Counted from the stretch's first letter, positions 17,410-25,967 are shown. The stretch is DNA of 64,000 nt from Acetobacteraceae bacterium (GCA_027451405.1 DAIDJM010000057.1:1-64000); one strand, 5' to 3'. The notes: generated by a model not told the origin, from the letters alone. Numbers and translations: made by a program.

Positions 17410-17521
17410 TAGAGCGGGTTCACTCTGACTGTGGTCAAAGTGAACCCGCTCTAGGCTCTTTGATTTAGCGAGCCACTTTATCACCCAGACCGATTCTCCA
17501 GTCTGGGTGATGTTGCTCTAA
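17410..17521. repeat. R3 double-hairpin repeat, copy 1
   Basis: TAGAGCGGGTTCACTCTGAC..GTCAAAGTGAACCCGCTCTA forms the first hairpin. After a ~25-base linker a second hairpin ATCACCCAGACC..GTCTGGGTGAT lies inside an outer AGC..GCT pairing and ends TGTTGCTCTA. It fills the convergent purK/RadC-like junction, and its terminal CTA is the TAG stop of the minus-strand gene. About 90% identical to copy 2 by eye. Confidence 0.93.
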
Positions 17522-18183
17522 AACAGCCTTTCGGACGACAGGCTCAGAAAACCCGCTTCCTCGCTCACGACCCAGTCATGCACCGCGAGCGACAATTTGG
17601 CCGCCTCGCCCCGCACCCGCGCCAGCGCCGCCAGCGACGCCTCGCCGCCCACTAGGATCACCGACGCCACCTGCAACGCCAGCGCCCGCCGCAGCACCGC
17701 GCCGGGCTCCGCCATCTCGTCCGCCACCAGCCGGTTGCGCGTGTCCAGAAACAGCACCCGCAACCCATCCCGCCCGGGCGCCGCCGCCAGATAGGCGCCG
17801 AGCGTCAGCAGATCCCCGAGCACCGGCCGCGCCTGCGCCTCCGCGCCCCCGAGCTTCGCCGACGCCGCCCGCACCAGCGCCAGCACCCGCCCCACCTCGC
17901 CGCTCATCCCGGCCAGCGCCGCCAGCTCGCCGGGCGGCGCGCCCACCACGCCGGCGAAACTCCCGAACGCATTGATCGCGGCCTTCGCCTGCGGCTTCGT
18001 GTCCCGGCGCTCGATCGCCCAGAACAGCAGCATCTCCAGCACTTCGTAGTCGGCGAGCGCCCCCGCCCCGCGATCGAGCAGCCGCTGCCGCATCCGCGCC
18101 CGATGCCCATGCGGCCCGGTGCTCGCGAACACCGGCCCCGCCGGCGTCTCCGCGACCGCCTGCCGCCGCCAGAACGGCGTCAT
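17518..18183 (-). CDS. Catalytically degenerate RadC/JAB-family paralogue
   Basis: 221 residues. The N-terminal helix-hairpin-helix part matches RadC: HRARMRQRLLDRGAGALADY, EVLEMLLFWAIERRDTKPQA and ALAGMSGEVGR. The following MPN/JAB fold is recognisable (LRVLFLDTRNRLVADEMAEPG, then ASVILVGGE). The zinc motif HxHPSG..D is lost and replaced by GGEASLAALA, so it cannot be an active JAMM peptidase-like enzyme. The stop codon lies in R3 copy 1. It is transcribed away from an intact RadC gene 46 bp distant. It may be a structural partner of the intact paralogue; function is unknown. Confidence 0.82.
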   Translation of the reverse strand: MTPFWRRQAVAETPAGPVFASTGPHGHRARMRQRLLDRGAGALADYEVLEMLLFWAIERRDTKPQAKAAINAFGSFAGVVGAPPGELAALAGMSGEVGRVLALVRAASAKLGGAEAQARPVLGDLLTLGAYLAAAPGRDGLRVLFLDTRNRLVADEMAEPGAVLRRALALQVASVILVGGEASLAALARVRGEAAKLSLAVHDWVVSEEAGFLSLSSERLF

Positions 18184-18228
18184 AAACCAAAAGTAGAGAA
18201 ACTGCTTGCCAGATGCTACTGTATAAAC

Positions 18229-18915
18229 GTGGCGCCTCCGAACCCCACGCCCGGCTTCGCCGAAGCCCCCCTCCGCTTCGCGCTGCCGGGCAGAAGCGCC
18301 GCCGCGCCCGACGATCTGGCCCTCACCACCGAACTGCTTCGCCTCGTCACCCGCGCCCCCGACCCGGCCCCGCTCGCACAGGCCGCGCTCATCCGCTTCG
18401 GCAGCTTCGCCAACCTTCTCGCCGCGACGCCCGCGGAGCTCTTCGCCATGCCCGGCTTCGGCATCCACAGCGTCGCCGGCGCCAAGCTCCTGCACGAAGC
18501 CGCGCTCCGCCTCGCCCGCGCCGCGCTGGAAGCCGCGCCGCCCCTCGACGACACGAACACCCTCCTCGCCTACCTCACCGCCTCGCTCGCCCGCGAGAAA
18601 GTCGAACAGTTCCGCATCCTGTTCCTCGATGCCGACCGCCGCCTGCTCGCCGACGAAGCCCAGGCCCGCGGCACCGTGAACCACACGCCGGTCTATCCCC
18701 GCGAAGTCGCCCGCCGCGCCCTCGAACTCGGCGCCGCCTCTTTGGTGCTGGTCCACAACCACCCGAGCGGCGATCCCACCCCCTCCATGCCCGACATGAC
18801 CATGACCGAGCAGGTGCGGGAGGCGCTGGCCCTCTTCGGCATCGAGGTCGCGGACCATATCATCGTGGGCAACGGCGCCTGGACCAGTTTCCAAGCCGAG
18901 GGGTGGTTAAGATAA
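18229..18915 (+). CDS. radC: RadC family JAB-domain protein (intact zinc motif)
   Basis: 228 residues from GTG 18229; the ORF is open upstream but that part is antisense to the divergent paralogue. Helix-hairpin-helix-like ELFAMPGFGIHSVAGAKL is followed by the MPN core EQFRILFLDADRRLLADEAQ and the complete metal motif VHNHPSGDPTPSMPD. RadC was once linked to DNA repair; current knowledge gives no firm role. Two bases of intergenic sequence separate the stop codon from the R2 flank. Confidence 0.9.
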   Translation: MAPPNPTPGFAEAPLRFALPGRSAAAPDDLALTTELLRLVTRAPDPAPLAQAALIRFGSFANLLAATPAELFAMPGFGIHSVAGAKLLHEAALRLARAALEAAPPLDDTNTLLAYLTASLAREKVEQFRILFLDADRRLLADEAQARGTVNHTPVYPREVARRALELGAASLVLVHNHPSGDPTPSMPDMTMTEQVREALALFGIEVADHIIVGNGAWTSFQAEGWLR

Positions 18916-18921
18916 GGGAAT

Positions 18922-19050
18922 GTTCTTTTTTTGAAAAAAAAGAACCAAAAAAACTTTTGCTCCTGATCCTCGGGGTTGCTACGCCCCGGGCCGAAAGGCG
19001 ACAGTCTTTTGGCTTCTTTTTCTTCAGAAAAAGAAGAATCCTTCCTTTTC
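18922..19050. repeat. R2 repeat, copy 1 (reverse orientation)
   Basis: Begins with the A/T hairpin TTCTTTTTTTGAAAAAAAAGAA and ends with TTCTTTTTCTTCAGAAAAAGAA. Between them is a core with CGGGG-TTGCTACG-CCCCG. It starts seven bases after the radC stop codon. The ends match copies 2 and 3 in reverse; the core does not. Confidence 0.9.
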
Positions 19051-19069
19051 CTGGAGACGACTCCCCCGC

Positions 19070-19963
19070 ATGAAGCTCAAACGTGTCTTCATCGGCTCGG
19101 ATGGCCTGCGCGCGGGCTGGAGCTTCCTTCTCTTCCTGCTGATTCTCGCCGCCTTCGCGGGCCTCGTGTTCCTCGTCACCTGGGCGGCGATCGGCCGCCC
19201 GAAGCCGCCGAAAGGCGAGATACCCGCCGGACTGATGCTGCTGCGCGAGCCGGTCAGCGCCGGGCTGATCCTGGCCGCGACCGCGATCATGGCCTGGATC
19301 GAGCGGAGGCCGCTCGCCGCCTTCGGCTACGGCGCGCGGCGCGCCGTGCCGCTGTTCGTGGCGGGTCTCGCGGGGGGTTTCGTCAGCCTCTCCGCGCTCG
19401 TGCTGCTGCTCGATGCCGCCGGCTTCGAGACGATCGCGCTTTCGCTGCGCGGCGCGGGGCCGGCGATCGCCTATGCGCTGGTCTGGCTGCTGATTTTCGC
19501 GCTGGTCGGGGTGAGCGAGGAGGCGCTGTTCCGCGGCTATCCGCTGGCGACGCTGGCCCGTGGCATGGGGTTCTGGCCGGCGGCGCTCGTCATGGGGCTG
19601 CTGTTCGGCGCGGTTCACGCCTCGAACGGCGGCGAGACCCTGCTCGGCCTCGGCCAGGTCGTGGTGGCGGCGCTCGCCTTCACCGTTCTGCTGCGCGTCA
19701 CCGGATCGCTCTGGGCCAGCATCGGCTTCCACGCCGCCTGGGACTGGTCGCAATCCTATCTCTGGGGCACGCCCGACAGCGGCCTGCTGATGCGCGGCCA
19801 TCTGCTGACCACGAAAGCCCTCGGCGCCGCCTGGATCAGCGGCGGCGTCACCGGCCCGGAAGGCAGCGCGCTGGCGCTCCCGGCCTTTGCGTTCGGCGGT
19901 CTGATCTCGATCGCCCTGGTGCGCGGACTCACCCGGCCCCGGATGCTGCCGGCGAAGATCTAG
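19070..19963 (+). CDS. CPBP family intramembrane metalloprotease
   Basis: 297 residues with about eight membrane segments (for example AGWSFLLFLLILAAFAGLVF and PLFVAGLAGGFVSLSALVLL). The family motifs are present in order: SEEALFRGYPL (EExxxR), LLFGAVHASNGG (FxxxH) and GFHAAWDW (the third, HxxxN/D-like motif). CPBP proteins include CAAX prenyl proteases and bacteriocin-immunity proteins; the bacterial substrate is unknown here. ATG 19070 follows a GGAGAC purine tract. An R2 copy lies upstream and an R3 copy downstream. Confidence 0.9.
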   Translation: MKLKRVFIGSDGLRAGWSFLLFLLILAAFAGLVFLVTWAAIGRPKPPKGEIPAGLMLLREPVSAGLILAATAIMAWIERRPLAAFGYGARRAVPLFVAGLAGGFVSLSALVLLLDAAGFETIALSLRGAGPAIAYALVWLLIFALVGVSEEALFRGYPLATLARGMGFWPAALVMGLLFGAVHASNGGETLLGLGQVVVAALAFTVLLRVTGSLWASIGFHAAWDWSQSYLWGTPDSGLLMRGHLLTTKALGAAWISGGVTGPEGSALALPAFAFGGLISIALVRGLTRPRMLPAKI

Positions 19964-19968
19964 CCCTC

Positions 19969-20079
19969 TAGAGCGGGTTCGCTCTGACCGTGGTCAGAGT
20001 GAACCCGCTCTAGATTCTTTGATTTGGCGAGCAACGTTATCACCCAGACCGGTTCCGGTCTGGGTGATGTTGCTCTAAA
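19969..20079. repeat. R3 double-hairpin repeat, copy 2
   Basis: CTAGAGCGGGTTCGCTCTGACC..GGTCAGAGTGAACCCGCTCTAG and a second hairpin ATCACCCAGACCGG..CCGGTCTGGGTGAT ending TGTTGCTCTAAA. It occupies the convergent CPBP/bcp junction. The terminal CTA (20075-20077) is the TAG stop codon of bcp. Confidence 0.93.
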
Positions 20080-20539
20080 TCGCCTTGGCCGCCGCCAGCA
20101 CCTCCGCCGCGTGCCCTTCCACCTTCACCTTGGGCCATACCTTCGCCACCAACCCGTCCGCGGTCACGAGGAAGGTGGAGCGTTCGATCCCCATATATTT
20201 CTTGCCGTACATCGATTTCTCGACCCACACGCCGTAGGCCTCGGTCAGCTTGCCTTCGGCGTCGGAGGCCAGCGGGAACTCCAGCGAATATTTGTCGGCG
20301 AACCGGTCGAGCGCCCGGATCGGGTCGCGGGAGACGCCGATCACCGTGATCCCGAGCGTGCCGAGCTGCGGCAGCGCCTCCTGGAACGCGCAGGCCTCCT
20401 TGGTGCAACCCGACGTGTCGGCCTTCGGATAGAAATAGAGCACGTAGGGCGAGCCCCTCAGGGCGGCGCTGCTCACTGTCCGTCCGCGGCTGGCCGGAAG
20501 CGTGAAATCGGGCGCGTGCGCGCCGGCGGCGATCGTCAT
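20075..20539 (-). CDS. bcp: Thioredoxin-dependent thiol peroxidase Bcp (PrxQ type)
   Basis: 154 residues. Peroxidatic Cys in YPKADTSGCTKEACAF, with a second Cys five residues later as in two-Cys PrxQ. Other conserved blocks are VIGVSRDP and IERSTFLVTADG. It reduces hydroperoxides with electrons from thioredoxin. The ATG overlaps the glnE stop codon (ATGA), so the two are co-translated. Its own stop codon is inside R3 copy 2. Confidence 0.96.
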   Translation of the reverse strand: MTIAAGAHAPDFTLPASRGRTVSSAALRGSPYVLYFYPKADTSGCTKEACAFQEALPQLGTLGITVIGVSRDPIRALDRFADKYSLEFPLASDAEGKLTEAYGVWVEKSMYGKKYMGIERSTFLVTADGLVAKVWPKVKVEGHAAEVLAAAKAI

Positions 20540-23238
20540 AGGGCCGGGACCTCTCCCAGTTGCCGGACGAAAATGCCGCGCACGCGCGCCGCCAGCAAAT
20601 CGAGCGCCTCGAGTAGCCCCGCCTCGCTCGCCGCCGCGCCGCCAAGCCCCGCCGCGGCCGACAATTTCTCGAGCGCCGGCGCCCCGAGACGGGCCGGGAT
20701 CTCGCGCCCGAACATGATCCGCAGCATCCCCTGCACCGCCCGCCAGGTCCGGTCCGCTTCGATCAGCGTCCCGGCATCCGCCGCCGCCAGCGCCCCGGAT
20801 GCGGCGAGCCGCGCCGCCGCCACCCGCGTGCAGGGGGAGAGCAGCGCGGGGTCGCGCGCATGCAGCAATTGCAGCGCCTGCACCACGAACTCCACCTCGA
20901 TCAGACCCCCGGCGCGGAGCTTCACGTCCCAGGGTCCCCGCGCCGGCAGATCCCGCGCGATCCGCGCCCGCATCGCCACCGTCTCGGGCCGCACGCGCGC
21001 TGGATCGCCCTGCCCCAGCGCCTCCATGATCGCCGCGGCGGCCCGGCGCCGGAGCCATCCCGGCCCCGCCACCACCCGGGCCCGGGTCAGCGCCAGCCGT
21101 TCCCACACCCAGGCATCCGCCGCGTGATACCGCCGGAACGACGCCAGCGAGACCGCGACCGGCCCCGCCCGCCCGGAGGGCCGCAGCCGCATATCCACCT
21201 CGAACAGCGGCCCGTCCCGGGTCGGCACGGTCAGCGCCCCCACCAGCGCCTGCGCCGCCCGCGCGTAATACTGGCTCGCCGGCAGACGCCGCGGCCCGGA
21301 ACTCTCGCCGTCCTCGGCATGGTCGTAGATCAGCATCAGATCGAGATCGGACCCGGCCATCATCTCGCCCGACCCCGCCTTGCCGAGCGCGACCACCGCC
21401 ATGCCGCCACCCTCGACCGTGCCGTAGCGTCCCTCATGCTCTCGCATCACGCGCGGCAGCAGCGACACGATCACCGCATCCGCGAGCGCCGTCCGCGCCG
21501 CGCCGGCCGCGTCCACATCGAGCGTCCCGGCCAGCTCCCCCACGGCGATCGCGAACGCCTCGCCGCGCACGAACCGGCTCGCGATCGCCAGCGCGTCGTC
21601 GAACCCGCGCGCATCCCGCATCTGCGCCCGCAGCAGCCGCCCCACCCCGGGATCGCCCGCGAGCGGCGCCACCAGCCCGTCGAGCGCGCTCGGCACGGTC
21701 GCGAGATGGTCTGCGAGCCATGGCGCGGCACCCAGCACGTCGCCGAGCCGCTCGATCAGCGCCGGATTGTGCCGCAGCGTCGAGAGGAACGTGACCCCCG
21801 CCGGCAGCCGCTCGAACAGCTCGCCGAGCCGCCGCAGCGCCGCCGGCGGATCGGGCTGGCGCGCCACCGAATCGAGCAGGGAGGGCAGAAGGTCGCGGAG
21901 CAGCGCGCGCCCACGCTCCGAGCGGAAGGCCCGCGCCCGCCCGGCCAGCCACCCCTCCCAGGGCGCCTCGCCCGGCCCGGCCCAGGCCGGGAGCGCGTCG
22001 GCCGGCGCGGCGCCCGCCTCCTCGCGGAACAGGCCCGAGAAGATGGTCTGCACGGCGCCGAGATGGCGCAGCGTCTCGGCCCGGAACGCGGCCGGATCGG
22101 CGAACCCGAAAAACCCGGCGAACCGGTCGAGCCCGGCCTCGGTCTCCGGCAAGCGGTGCGTCTGCCGGTCCTCGACCATCTGCAGCCGGTGCTCGGCCCG
22201 CCGCAGGAACCGGTAGGCCTCGCCGAGTGCCGCGACCTCCGCCGCCGGCAGATGCCCCGCCGCCTCCAATGCCGCCAGCGCGGCGAGCGTCGGCGCCACC
22301 CGCAGCGCCGGATCGCGCCCGCCCCAGACGAGCTGCAAGGCCTGGGCGCAGAACTCGATTTCGCGGATACCGCCCTGCCCGAGCTTCAGATCGTGCCCCG
22401 GCAGATCGCCGACCCCGAGCGTGAAGCCGCGATGCCGGTCGATCCGGCGCTTCATCGCGCGGATATCCGCCATCGCCGCGAAATCGAGATAGCGCCGCCA
22501 GATCATCGGCCGCACGGCGTCGAGAAACCGCCGCCCGAGCGCCAGATCACCCGCCACCGGCCGCGCCTTGATCAGCGCCGCCCGCTCCCAGGTCTGCGCC
22601 AGGCTCTCGTAGTAGGCGAGCGCCCCCGGCAGCGCGACCGCGGGCGGCGTCGCCCCGGGATCGGGCCGCAGCCGCAGATCGACGCGGAACACGTAGCCGC
22701 CCGCGCTCCGCTCGGCCATCAGCGCCACGAGATCGCGCGCCAGGCGCGCGAACACCGGCCCGAGTTCCGCCTCGCGCCCGGGATGCGCCGCCGGGTCGTA
22801 GAGCAGGATCAGATCGATGTCGGAGGAGTAATTCAGCTCGCGGCCGCCGAGCTTGCCCATGGCCAGCACGACGAACCCGCTGCCTCGCGCCGGCGCCGCC
22901 GGGTGCGGCAGGCCGAGCTCGCCCCGCCGGTGCGCGGCGAGCAGCAGATGCGCGGTCGCGGCGCGGAGCGCGCCCTCAGCGAGATCGGAGAGCGCCTGGG
23001 TGACCTGGCCGAGATCCCAGGCGCCCTCGAGATCGGCGAGCGCGGTCGCCAGCGCGATCTTCGCCTTGGCCTCGCGCAGCGCGGCGGCCAGCGCGGCGCG
23101 TGGCAGGTCGGGAGGGAGTGCGGCGAGCGCGCCGAGTGCGGCGTCGCAGACGGCGTCGGGACCTTGCTGCTCGAGGGCGGCGACGGTGTCGGGGAGGCGG
23201 GCGGCGAGGTCGGAAAGGTAAGGGCTGCTCGTGAGCAT
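20536..23238 (-). CDS. glnE: Bifunctional glutamine synthetase adenylyltransferase/deadenylase
   Basis: 900 residues, slightly shorter than the ~945 of enterobacterial GlnE. Two nucleotidyltransferase domains are visible. The N-terminal deadenylase has LAMGKLGGRELNYSSDIDLI and the C-terminal adenylylase has ALGKAGSGEMMAGSDLDLML; each is followed by a VDLRLRP or VDMRLRP strand and a helical GlnD/PII-like connector. It switches glutamine synthetase activity with nitrogen status through PII. ATG 23238 follows a GGAGG only three bases away, which derives from an R1 remnant. Operon with bcp. Confidence 0.97.
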   Translation of the reverse strand: MLTSSPYLSDLAARLPDTVAALEQQGPDAVCDAALGALAALPPDLPRAALAAALREAKAKIALATALADLEGAWDLGQVTQALSDLAEGALRAATAHLLLAAHRRGELGLPHPAAPARGSGFVVLAMGKLGGRELNYSSDIDLILLYDPAAHPGREAELGPVFARLARDLVALMAERSAGGYVFRVDLRLRPDPGATPPAVALPGALAYYESLAQTWERAALIKARPVAGDLALGRRFLDAVRPMIWRRYLDFAAMADIRAMKRRIDRHRGFTLGVGDLPGHDLKLGQGGIREIEFCAQALQLVWGGRDPALRVAPTLAALAALEAAGHLPAAEVAALGEAYRFLRRAEHRLQMVEDRQTHRLPETEAGLDRFAGFFGFADPAAFRAETLRHLGAVQTIFSGLFREEAGAAPADALPAWAGPGEAPWEGWLAGRARAFRSERGRALLRDLLPSLLDSVARQPDPPAALRRLGELFERLPAGVTFLSTLRHNPALIERLGDVLGAAPWLADHLATVPSALDGLVAPLAGDPGVGRLLRAQMRDARGFDDALAIASRFVRGEAFAIAVGELAGTLDVDAAGAARTALADAVIVSLLPRVMREHEGRYGTVEGGGMAVVALGKAGSGEMMAGSDLDLMLIYDHAEDGESSGPRRLPASQYYARAAQALVGALTVPTRDGPLFEVDMRLRPSGRAGPVAVSLASFRRYHAADAWVWERLALTRARVVAGPGWLRRRAAAAIMEALGQGDPARVRPETVAMRARIARDLPARGPWDVKLRAGGLIEVEFVVQALQLLHARDPALLSPCTRVAAARLAASGALAAADAGTLIEADRTWRAVQGMLRIMFGREIPARLGAPALEKLSAAAGLGGAAASEAGLLEALDLLAARVRGIFVRQLGEVPAL

Positions 23239-23239
23239 C

Positions 23240-23262
23240 TGCCTCCGGCGAGCCTCCCCTGG
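23240..23262. repeat. R1 remnant upstream of glnE
   Basis: GCCTCCGGCGAGCCTCCCCT is the end of an R1 unit without its hairpins. On the minus strand it reads CCGGAGGC and provides the glnE Shine-Dalgarno. Confidence 0.55.
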
Positions 23263-23335
23263 TCTTCAAACAAGCTTAACGCCTCGGTCTCACAATCCCA
23301 GCGTCGCAAGGAATGCGGCGCGGGAGAGTGACACG

Positions 23336-23827
23336 ATGTCCAACCTGGTTCTCGAGCTCCGTCAGGGCGACATGATGGTCGTCAACGGCGCGGCCATCCG
23401 CTTTCGCGCCAAGACCCGCATCGAACTCACCGCGCACGCCCGCTTCCTGTTCGGCCGCCAGATCATGCCGCCGCACGAAGCCAATACGCCGGCCCGCCGC
23501 ATCTATTACGCGCTGCAGACCGCCTATATCGGCGATGAGCAGGAGCGCGCGGCCGGCCTTGCCGAAGCCGCCGAGCGCATCGCCGAATTCCGCGCCGCCA
23601 CCACCTCGCCCACTGCGGTGGCCATGCTCGATTCCGCGCTGGCGCTGGCCCGCGCCGATCAATGCTACCAGGCGCTGCGTCTCGCCCGCCGCATCGTCCG
23701 GCACGAGGATGCGGTGCTCGGCCAATCTCCCTCAGGCAAAGAGCGAGAGGACCGAGCTCCCGGCGCTGCTGGTTCCGAGCAGGCTCGTGCTCCCGGCGCT
23801 GCTCGCGTTGAGGATGTCGAGCAGTGA
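23336..23827 (+). CDS. flbT: Flagellar biosynthesis repressor FlbT
   Basis: 163 residues; the family is ~140. The FlbT core is clear: LVLELRQGDMMVVNGAAIRF, RARFLFGRQIM-like sequence, ARRIYYALQTAYIG and ALRLARRIVRHEDAVLG. In Caulobacter FlbT binds the flagellin mRNA leader and promotes its decay, balanced by FlaF. The last ~33 residues (from QSPSGKERED) are encoded opposite the 3' end of the DUF1217 gene and do not look like FlbT; an ancestral stop codon seems to have been lost. ATG 23336 fits the conserved start MSNLVLEL. Confidence 0.9.
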   Translation: MSNLVLELRQGDMMVVNGAAIRFRAKTRIELTAHARFLFGRQIMPPHEANTPARRIYYALQTAYIGDEQERAAGLAEAAERIAEFRAATTSPTAVAMLDSALALARADQCYQALRLARRIVRHEDAVLGQSPSGKEREDRAPGAAGSEQARAPGAARVEDVEQ

Positions 23828-24583
23828 GCTGCCGCTCGTATCGGTGACGTCGCTGAACAGCGAAGCCACCGATCCGGCCGGCGGTCCCGAGGCCGCGCTT
23901 CCGTTGAGCTGCTGCGCCACCAGATATTGCTCGGCCAAGCGCTGCACGGTCTTCGGATTCTGGAAATCCGTCAGATGCACCTTGTTCTGCAGGATCTGCG
24001 TCTGCTGCTGAAAGCTCAGCAGTCCGAAATTATCGTAAGGAAGCCCGACGCCGGTCACCACAACCTTCAGCAGGTCGGGATCGGATTGCAGTTGCGTCAG
24101 CGTCTTGATCGAGCCGATGGTGCGCGTGAAATAGAGCGCCTGCTGCAAGCCCGGCACCTGCGCCCCCTGGTTCGCCTCGAAAACGTTGAGCTGATAGCCC
24201 GAGACGATGCTCGCCACGTTCGCCGGGTTCGCGAACGGCGGCGGATTCCAGTTGGAGAGGGTTTTGGCGAACAGGAGATATTTCGGGTTGCCCAGCTGCT
24301 GGGCGAGCGATTTCGGGTCCGACGGGTTCTGCGTCAGCAGATCCTTGATCACCGCGGTCTGGTGGATGATGCTGCCGATCCCGAAGGCGCCCAGCACCAC
24401 GCCGAGCGCCTGGTAGTTGCCGAGCAGCGACTGCGGCGTGGTCAGGGTCGGCGCCACTTTCTGGAAATAGGCGAGGGCCGCATTGGCCTGCGGATCGGCG
24501 ACCAGCGATTTGGCCGCGGTCGCGCCTTCGTTCTTGATGTCGCCCAGATAGACCGGCACGGGCGGGAGCAGCGATCCGGACAT
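23732..24583 (-). CDS. DUF1217 family flagellum-associated protein
   Basis: 283 residues from ATG 24583, with an AAGGAA upstream. DUF1217 features are AYFQKVAPTLTTPQSLLGNY, VLGAFGIGSIIHQTAVIKDL, LVADPQANAALAYFQK-type pairs and DFQNPKTVQRLAEQYLVAQQ. Members are encoded in alphaproteobacterial flagellar clusters and are presumed to be exported with the flagellum, since they resemble hook/filament proteins in length and lack signal peptides; the role is not established. The gene runs against flbT and overlaps its 3' end by 96 bp, and it is divergent from the flagellin gene. Confidence 0.83.
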   Translation of the reverse strand: MSGSLLPPVPVYLGDIKNEGATAAKSLVADPQANAALAYFQKVAPTLTTPQSLLGNYQALGVVLGAFGIGSIIHQTAVIKDLLTQNPSDPKSLAQQLGNPKYLLFAKTLSNWNPPPFANPANVASIVSGYQLNVFEANQGAQVPGLQQALYFTRTIGSIKTLTQLQSDPDLLKVVVTGVGLPYDNFGLLSFQQQTQILQNKVHLTDFQNPKTVQRLAEQYLVAQQLNGSAASGPPAGSVASLFSDVTDTSGSSLLDILNASSAGSTSLLGTSSAGSSVLSLFA

Positions 24584-24698
24584 GGCATGCGTTCCTTTCT
24601 CGATTTCCATGCGTTTTCGCTCGCCACGCTAAACGTGGGATTAATCATTCCGGGGTTTGATCCCGCCCGTTGGAAAACCCCATCGGGAGAAAACCCCC

Positions 24699-25967
24699 AT
24701 GTCGCTCTTCTCTGTGAACACCAATCTCGGCGCGCTCGCGGCTCTGCAGGCTCTGCAGGCCAACCAGGAGGCGCTGAACTCCACGCAGAACCAGGTCTCG
24801 ACCGGTCAGAAGGTGGCGTCCGCCGCCGACAATCCCGCGATCTATTCGATCGCGAGCACCATCAACGCGAACATCGCCGGACTAGCCTCGGTCTCCGACT
24901 CGCTCAATTTCGGCGCCCAGGTCATCGCGACGGCCTCTTCGGGCATCCAGAACGTCAACAACGTGCTGCAGTCGCTGCAGCAGACCGTGACGGAATCCGG
25001 CCAGACCGGCCTCAACCTGACGACGCTGCAGAACTCGGTGAACGCCGACCTCAACAGCATCAACACGTTCGCGCGCGCGGCGACCTTCAGCGGCGTCAAC
25101 CTGCTGACGACGACCGGCGATTCCGGCGCGTCCTTCGGCACGCTGAACGTCATCCAGGGGATCAACGGCTCGACCTATTCGATCGCCAACCAGGCGACAT
25201 CGCTGAACGCGGGCGCGACCACGCTGACCGACGCGCTGGGCCTCACCGGCCTTTCCGTCACCGGCGGCACCACGGGCGTTCAGCTCACGCTGAACAACAA
25301 CCTGGCGATTTCGAGCTTCGCCACCGGCACGGCGGGCACCGACGCCTCGCTGCAGCTCACCACGAGCTCGGGCAAGACCTATGCGTTCGAATTCACGAAC
25401 GACAGCGGCACGCCTGCGCCGCTGCAGACCGCGCAGGGACCGAACACGCAGATCGTGGCGGTGCATTTCAACTCGACCACGCAATCCACCAACCAGATCG
25501 TCGGCAACCTGATCCAGGCGCTGCAGAATAACGGCTTCGGCGTGGTGCAGAACACCGACGGTTCGATCAACGTCACCGGCCAGGGCGTGACCAGCGCCAC
25601 CTTCGGCACGGTTGCCTCCGGCACCTTCACGGCGGGCACCGCCGGGACCGCGTCGGGCGGCATCACCTCGACGGCGCTGACCGGCACGCAGGCGGTGATC
25701 TCCTCGGTTCAGGCCGCGGTGAACAGCGCCAACACGATCGCCGCCAATCTCGGTGCCGCCACGCAGCAGCTCACCGGCATCCAGAACTTCACGACCAGCC
25801 TCAGCTCCGCGCTGACCGCGGGCGTGGGCGCGCTGACGGACGCCGACCTGGCAGCCGAATCGGCGAAGCTCACCTCGCTGCAGACGAAGCAGCAGCTGGC
25901 GACACAGTCGCTCTCGATCGCCAACAAGCAGCCGCAATCGCTGCTGACCCTGTTCCAGGGCCTGTAA
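24699..25967 (+). CDS. fliC: Flagellin
   Basis: 422 residues. The conserved D0/D1 N-terminus is SVNTNLGALAALQALQANQE with STGQKVASAADNPAIYSIAS. The C-terminal helix is AESAKLTSLQTKQQLATQS and ends QSLLTLFQGL. The middle is a Thr/Ser/Gly-rich variable region. ATG 24699 has a GGGAGA ribosome-binding site. FlbT and FlaF flank it, so post-transcriptional control of its mRNA leader is likely. A strong terminator follows, separating it from flaF. No clear sigma-28 or sigma-54 promoter could be read in the 115 bp upstream. Confidence 0.97.
   Translation: MSLFSVNTNLGALAALQALQANQEALNSTQNQVSTGQKVASAADNPAIYSIASTINANIAGLASVSDSLNFGAQVIATASSGIQNVNNVLQSLQQTVTESGQTGLNLTTLQNSVNADLNSINTFARAATFSGVNLLTTTGDSGASFGTLNVIQGINGSTYSIANQATSLNAGATTLTDALGLTGLSVTGGTTGVQLTLNNNLAISSFATGTAGTDASLQLTTSSGKTYAFEFTNDSGTPAPLQTAQGPNTQIVAVHFNSTTQSTNQIVGNLIQALQNNGFGVVQNTDGSINVTGQGVTSATFGTVASGTFTAGTAGTASGGITSTALTGTQAVISSVQAAVNSANTIAANLGAATQQLTGIQNFTTSLSSALTAGVGALTDADLAAESAKLTSLQTKQQLATQSLSIANKQPQSLLTLFQGL

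Noticed and set aside
18976-19971. 331-codon plus-strand frame overlapping the CPBP gene in another frame.
   Set aside because: Arg-rich shadow; the CPBP frame carries all membrane segments and family motifs.
20860-23331. Open frame of about 820 codons opposite glnE.
   Set aside because: Shadow of glnE; Arg/Gln/His-rich translation with no recognisable motif.
23336-23827. Frameshift in flbT to explain the odd C-terminus.
   Set aside because: The core aligns in one frame to its natural end; loss of the stop codon explains the tail more simply.
24608-24698. A sigma-28 or sigma-54 promoter before the flagellin gene.
   Set aside because: A TAAA and several GC stretches were tried, but neither consensus spacing nor the partner box is present.
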